Assembly (NCBI RefSeq): GCF_017592475.1
Contig: NZ_JAGFNP010000015.1
Coordinates: 1 to 64,000, forward strand
DNA: 64,000 bases
Direction of reading: 5' to 3'
From: Glycomyces niveus
Lineage (GTDB): Bacteria; Actinomycetota; Actinomycetes; Mycobacteriales; Micromonosporaceae
The notes below the pieces were generated by a model, which saw nothing but the letters and a program-made list of their open reading frames with translations, searched no databases and was not told where the DNA came from. Positions 60,330-64,000 of the stretch are shown here, piece after piece. Each line of letters opens with the position of its first letter. Positions within the stretch are counted from its first letter, which is position 1. The translations under genes were made by a program, and so were the position numbers.

Positions 60330-60410
60330 CCCCCCATTGTTCCCTCTGTCCGGCCCCGGCAAACGCCACTTGACGCGACCGCCAGATATTGACAAACTCC
60401 GATATACGGT

Positions 60411-60425
60411 TGGGAGCGCTTCCCA
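60411..60425. promoter_or_regulatory. CebR/CelR-like operator
   Basis: TGGGAGCGCTTCCCA is the known cellulase operator TGGGAGCGCTCCCA with one extra T. It lies 30 bp before the cellulase start and just after TTGACA (60389-60394). Cellobiose-responsive LacI-type repressors bind this sequence in Streptomyces and Thermobifida; no such regulator is in the window. Confidence 0.8.
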
Positions 60426-60454
60426 TCGAACCGGCATTCGACGAAGGGCAGAAC

Positions 60455-61852
60455 ATGCAACCCGGTACAAGACGAAGACTCACCGCGATCATCGGCGCGG
60501 CCGCCGCGGCGCTCAGCGCCGGGGCCGTCACCCTCGTCGCGTCCCAAGGCGCGAACGCCGCCCCGGGCTGCGAGGTCGACCTCAACGTCGTCAGCAGCTG
60601 GGGCTCGGGCTTCCAGGCCAACGTCAGCATCACCTCCGCCGAGGCCGTCGGCGACTGGACCGTCGAATGGGACTTCACCAGCGCTGTCTCCGGCATCAGC
60701 GCCTGGAACGTCACCGGCCAGACCCTCAGCGGCGCGCACTTCACCGCCGCCGACGCGGGCTGGAACGCATCGATCGCGGCCGGCCAGACCCGCGAGGTCT
60801 TCGGCTTCACCGCGAGCGGCACCCCCGGCGACATCGCCAACGCCGAGGTCAACGGCATCGCCTGCGGCGACGGCGACGGCGAGCAGACCACCGAGCCCGA
60901 ACCCACCGAACCCACCCCGACCGACCCCGAGCCCACCGACCCCGCGCCCGAGGGCACCCCGGTCCAGGAGCACGGCAAGCTCAGCGTCTGCGGCACGAAG
61001 ATGTGCGACGCCTCCGGGGACCCGGTGCAGCTCAAGGGCGTCTCGAGCATGTGGCTGCACTGGCAGACCCAGCCGTACGCCCAGAACCTCCAGGCGCTCG
61101 AGTGGATGCGCGACAACTGGAACATCGACGTCTTCCGTGTCGCCATGGGCGTCGAGCCCGAAGGCGCGTACCTCGACGACCCCGCGCGGTGGAAGTCCGA
61201 AGTGGAGACCGTGATCGACAATGCCGCCACCGCCGGCGTCTACGTGATCGTCGACTTCCATGCCCATGCGGCGCACCAGCACCAGTCCGAGGCCGTCGCG
61301 TTCTTCAGCGACCTCGCCGACCGCTACGGCCACCTCCCGAACATCATCTGGGAGACCTACAACGAGCCCGAGCAGGTCTCCTGGAGCAGCCAGGTCAAGC
61401 CGTACCACCAGGCCACCGTCGCCGCCATCCGGCAGCACGACCCCGACAACCTCATCGTCCTCGGCACCCCGACCTGGTCCCAGGACGTCGACGTGGCCGC
61501 CGCCGACCCGGTCGCGGGCACCAACCTGATGTACACGCTGCACTTCTACTCCTGCACCCACTCGCAGTGGAACCGCGACAAGGCGAACACCGCCATCAGC
61601 CGCGGCCTCGCCCTCTTCGTCACCGAATGGGGCGCCAGCCACGCCGACGGCGGCCTCGACGGCCGCCTCTGCCTCGACGAGGCCCAGCGCTGGGTCGACT
61701 GGATGGAGGCCAACGGGATCTCCTGGGCCGCTTGGAAGCTCGACGTCGGCACCGACTCGACCAACCTGCTCTCCGCCGGAGCCCCGCTGACCGGCGGCTG
61801 GAACAACCATCTCCGCGGCCACGGTCCCTTCGTGGTCGAGAACCTCAGGTAG
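60455..61852 (+). CDS. secreted endoglucanase, CBM2-GH5
   Basis: This 465-aa extracellular cellulase has a signal peptide to about residue 36 (QGANA) and an N-terminal cellulose-binding CBM2 (residues 38-140; GCEVDLNVVSSWGSGFQAN, NVTGQTLSGAHF). A Pro/Thr/Glu linker and a GH5 catalytic domain from about 175 follow. Acid Glu is in IIWETYNEPEQ and nucleophile Glu in LFVTEWGAS. It cuts beta-1,4-glucan. RBS GAAGGGCA precedes the ATG. Control by cellobiose through the operator just upstream is likely. Confidence 0.95.
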   Translation: MQPGTRRRLTAIIGAAAAALSAGAVTLVASQGANAAPGCEVDLNVVSSWGSGFQANVSITSAEAVGDWTVEWDFTSAVSGISAWNVTGQTLSGAHFTAADAGWNASIAAGQTREVFGFTASGTPGDIANAEVNGIACGDGDGEQTTEPEPTEPTPTDPEPTDPAPEGTPVQEHGKLSVCGTKMCDASGDPVQLKGVSSMWLHWQTQPYAQNLQALEWMRDNWNIDVFRVAMGVEPEGAYLDDPARWKSEVETVIDNAATAGVYVIVDFHAHAAHQHQSEAVAFFSDLADRYGHLPNIIWETYNEPEQVSWSSQVKPYHQATVAAIRQHDPDNLIVLGTPTWSQDVDVAAADPVAGTNLMYTLHFYSCTHSQWNRDKANTAISRGLALFVTEWGASHADGGLDGRLCLDEAQRWVDWMEANGISWAAWKLDVGTDSTNLLSAGAPLTGGWNNHLRGHGPFVVENLR

Positions 61853-61860
61853 GCAGGCGA

Positions 61861-61892
61861 ACGCGGCCCGGACCGCTTGGTCTGGGCCGCGT
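61861..61892 (+). terminator. terminator of the cellulase gene
   Basis: ACGCGGCCCGGACC pairs with GGTCTGGGCCGCGT (one G-T pair) over loop GCTT, nine bases after the stop codon. Confidence 0.8.
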
Positions 61893-61909
61893 CGTGTGCC
61901 GCGCGGGAC

Positions 61910-61961
61910 TTGACAGGGGTGGGTCGGGAACGAGTAGAGTAATGCGACTTTACCGATAAAG
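61910..61961 (+). promoter_or_regulatory. promoter and LacI-type operator of the GH51 gene
   Basis: TTGACA (61910-61915) and TAGAGT (61935-61940) form a promoter with a long 19-bp spacer. CTTTACCGATAAAG (61948-61961) follows; its CTTTA/TAAAG arms and central CG fit a LacI/GalR operator. Repression relieved by an arabinose-type ligand is plausible. Confidence 0.6.
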
Positions 61962-61982
61962 ACGCCGGGAAGGCGAGACACC

Positions 61983-64000
61983 ATGACCCAGCGAGTCGAC
62001 CTCCGAGTGGGCGCCGCCGTAGCCGACGCGGCCCCCGAGCTGTGGGGCCTGTTCATCGAAGACCTCAACGACGCCCTCGACGGCGGCCTCAACGCCGAAC
62101 TCGTCCGCAACGGCGACTTCGAATTCGCCCCCACCGACCGCGAAGGCTTCCACCCCCTCACCGGCTGGACTGTCGAAGGCGCCGCCGCCGTCGCCACCGA
62201 CGACCCGCTGCACCCCAACAACCTGCACTACGCCACGCTCACCGGCCCGGCCGCCATCACCAACGAAGGCTGGGACGGCATCGGTGCGACCGAAGGCCAG
62301 CACCTCCGCCTGGTCGTGTTCGCCCGCACGGTGACACCCGTCCGCCTCGGCGTCCAGTTGGGCGACCTCGCCGAAACCGAACTCGAAGTGGAGGCAGGCG
62401 GCTGGCAGCGGCTCGAAACCGACCTCACCGCCACCGCGACCGGCCGGGGCGAACTGCGCCTCAGTGTCCCCGACGGCGCGGCCGTCGACATCGACGCCGT
62501 CTCCTTGCGCCCCCTCGGCGCCGACGGCGAACCGCTCACCTTCCGCCCCGACCTCCTTGCGGCCCTGCAGGACCTGAAACCCAGCTTCATCCGCTTCCCC
62601 GGCGGCTGCCTCGCCCACGGCCACGGGCTCGACAACATCTACCACTGGAAGCACTCGGTCGGCCCCCGCCACGAACGCGTCCACGCCCGCAACACCTGGA
62701 ACTACCACCAGAGCCGCCAGATCGGCTACACCGAGTACTTCGAGCTCTGCGAGGCCACGGGCGCGACCGCCATCCCGATCGTCGCCGCCGGCGTCTGCTG
62801 CCAGAACTCGCCCGGCGGCCAGCACGCCATCCCCGAGTCCGAAATGGATGCCTACATCCAAGACGTCCTCGATCTCGTGGAATACGCCAACGGCGGCACC
62901 GACACCCCCTGGGGCGCCAAGCGGGCCGAGCACGGCCACCCCGAACCGTACGGCCTGCGCTACCTCGGCCTCGGCAACGAAGACCAGATCACCCCCGACT
63001 TCCGCGACCGCTCCGCCCGCATCGAAGACGCCCTCCGTGCCGCCCACCCCGAGATCATCGTCATCGGCACCTCCGGGCCCATGACCTCCGGCGCCGACTA
63101 CGACGCCGGATGGGCCTACGCCCGCGAACGCGGCCTCCCCATCGTCGACGAGCACGGCTACCAGAGCCCCCGCTGGCTGCAGCAGAACCTCGACCGCTAC
63201 GCCGCCTACGACACCGCCGGCCCCAAGGTCTACCTCGGCGAATACGGCAGCTGGTCCAGCAAGATCCGCTCCGCCCTCGCCGAAGCGGCCTACATGATCG
63301 GCCTCGAACGCAACCCCGTCGTCCGCCTCGCCTCCTACGCGCCCCTGCTCGCCCGGGTCGGGCACTCGCAGTGGACGCCCGACCTCATCTACTTCACCGC
63401 CGAGGACGTGCGGCTCACCGCCCCGTACTACGTCCAGCGCGCCTTCGCCGCCGAACGCGGCGAGCGCATCCACGAGGTCGAACTCGAAGGCGCGCAACCC
63501 GTCGCCCGCGAACTCCCGAAGGAAGGCGCGGTAGCCGTCAAATCGAATCGCGCTGCGATCGCCTTCAGCGACATCACGATCGACGGCAACCCGATCTGCG
63601 ACGCACGCACCGGCCCGGGCGGCGACGGTGTCGTCCTCGCCCAGATCGACCCCACCGCCACCGAGCTCTCGTTCACCGCCGTCCGCGAAAGCGGCACCGA
63701 CGGCTTCGGCATCCGCCTCGGCCCCGCCGACCCGCACACCCACATCCGGGTCGACTTCGCACCCTGGCAGAACAAGAACACCTCGGTCTTCCGCCACGAC
63801 GACGGCATCGGCAACCACGAGTCCGACCACCTCTGGACCGGCATGGAAGACGGCGTCCCCGTCCACGTCCGCATCAAGCTCGACGGCCCCCGCGTCCAAG
63901 TCTGGGTCGACGGCGAGCCCCACCACGACCACACCCTCGACACCCGCCCCGAACACCGCGTCGCCGCCGGCGTCCTCTCCCGCACCGTCCCCGACGGCCT
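61983..64000 (+). CDS. GH51 alpha-L-arabinofuranosidase, partial at right edge
   Basis: The gene runs off the window after about 672 codons. It has no signal peptide and begins LWGLFIEDLNDALDGGLNAEL, as in GH51 enzymes with an inserted carbohydrate-binding-like module (about 75-180). The barrel follows (RFPGGCLAHGHGLDN) with acid Glu in GLGNEDQ and nucleophile Glu in YLGEYGSWSSK. It removes arabinose from arabinan or arabinoxylan fragments inside the cell. After residue 520 an extra beta-domain follows (SNRAAIAFSDITIDGNPIC). RBS GGAAGG lies before the ATG. Confidence 0.9.
   Translation, partial: MTQRVDLRVGAAVADAAPELWGLFIEDLNDALDGGLNAELVRNGDFEFAPTDREGFHPLTGWTVEGAAAVATDDPLHPNNLHYATLTGPAAITNEGWDGIGATEGQHLRLVVFARTVTPVRLGVQLGDLAETELEVEAGGWQRLETDLTATATGRGELRLSVPDGAAVDIDAVSLRPLGADGEPLTFRPDLLAALQDLKPSFIRFPGGCLAHGHGLDNIYHWKHSVGPRHERVHARNTWNYHQSRQIGYTEYFELCEATGATAIPIVAAGVCCQNSPGGQHAIPESEMDAYIQDVLDLVEYANGGTDTPWGAKRAEHGHPEPYGLRYLGLGNEDQITPDFRDRSARIEDALRAAHPEIIVIGTSGPMTSGADYDAGWAYARERGLPIVDEHGYQSPRWLQQNLDRYAAYDTAGPKVYLGEYGSWSSKIRSALAEAAYMIGLERNPVVRLASYAPLLARVGHSQWTPDLIYFTAEDVRLTAPYYVQRAFAAERGERIHEVELEGAQPVARELPKEGAVAVKSNRAAIAFSDITIDGNPICDARTGPGGDGVVLAQIDPTATELSFTAVRESGTDGFGIRLGPADPHTHIRVDFAPWQNKNTSVFRHDDGIGNHESDHLWTGMEDGVPVHVRIKLDGPRVQVWVDGEPHHDHTLDTRPEHRVAAGVLSRTVPDG

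Noticed and set aside
1..64000. CRISPR arrays, insertion sequences, attachment sites
   Set aside because: No regularly spaced repeats, transposase or integrase motifs, or tRNA-associated direct repeats were found by reading.

Overview
The window is high-GC actinobacterial DNA with many GTG starts, ATGA/GTGA stop-start overlaps, a perfect IdeR/DmdR-type iron box, a streptogrisin-type protease, a DUF5753/DUF397 regulator pair and a DUF6244-like/deaminase toxin module. This suggests a soil filamentous actinomycete near Glycomycetaceae, Micromonosporaceae or Pseudonocardiales. The genus cannot be fixed from the sequence alone. The window opens on a complete 5S rRNA, so an rRNA operon lies to the left. 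About 60 protein genes follow. No CRISPR array, insertion sequence or convincing tRNA was seen, and no gene-free stretch exceeds 300 bases.

1-12.5 kb is mostly housekeeping and accessory metabolism: an unknown TIM-barrel-like protein, a TPR membrane protein, a cytoplasmic gamma-glutamyltranspeptidase, an AlkX/YcaQ-type DNA glycosylase, an EamA exporter, a secreted serine protease, an NmrA-type reductase behind a doubly operated promoter, and a NarL-type two-component pair. 12.6-16 kb is an iron-regulated divergon: a siderophore-interacting ferric reductase against an 856-residue fusion of penicillin acylase and siderophore-type acetyltransferase. 16-25 kb is carbohydrate use: a secreted pectate lyase, then one operon with a sugar ABC importer (binding protein and two permeases, no ATPase), GH43, two DUF6807 paralogues and a ROK regulator. 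The right end (60-64 kb) adds a CBM2-GH5 cellulase and a GH51 arabinofuranosidase, each behind its own palindromic operator. The organism looks equipped for plant cell-wall polysaccharides.

25-28.5 kb holds an acyl-CoA ligase, a hemerythrin-like protein whose start codon appears to be ATC, and two tandem secreted I36-type protease-inhibitor-like proteins. 28.7-38.9 kb is the first accessory block: a four-gene, overlapping, apparently leaderless operon (two unknown proteins, a TPR protein and a CHAT-domain protease), then a membrane propeller-like protein, a DUF3592-like membrane protein and an Hsp70 ATPase fused through one membrane segment to a PQQ-like propeller. 39-41.8 kb is a lower-GC island with a broken HTH/DUF5753 regulator, DUF397, and a DddA-like deaminase toxin with a candidate immunity gene.

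42-53.3 kb carries a QorR/QorB-like pair, a phosphotransferase, an ABC-2 exporter, a second NarL-type two-component system, an MFS exporter with its LysR regulator, and a membrane-anchored alpha/beta hydrolase. 53.3-57.1 kb is the second unusual unit: behind a near-consensus promoter lie a free-standing NRPS-type adenylation enzyme, an overlapping membrane flavoprotein-like oxidoreductase and an enoyl-CoA hydratase/isomerase. Together they look like a small activation-oxidation pathway. idi, DUF4395, a methyltransferase beside a truncated MarR-like gene, and a small three-gene membrane operon follow.

Two patterns run across the window. About nine genes have a -10-like box ending 6-7 nt before the start codon, which implies leaderless transcripts. 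Codon use also falls into two dialects, G-ending and C-ending, even among neighbouring genes on the same strand.
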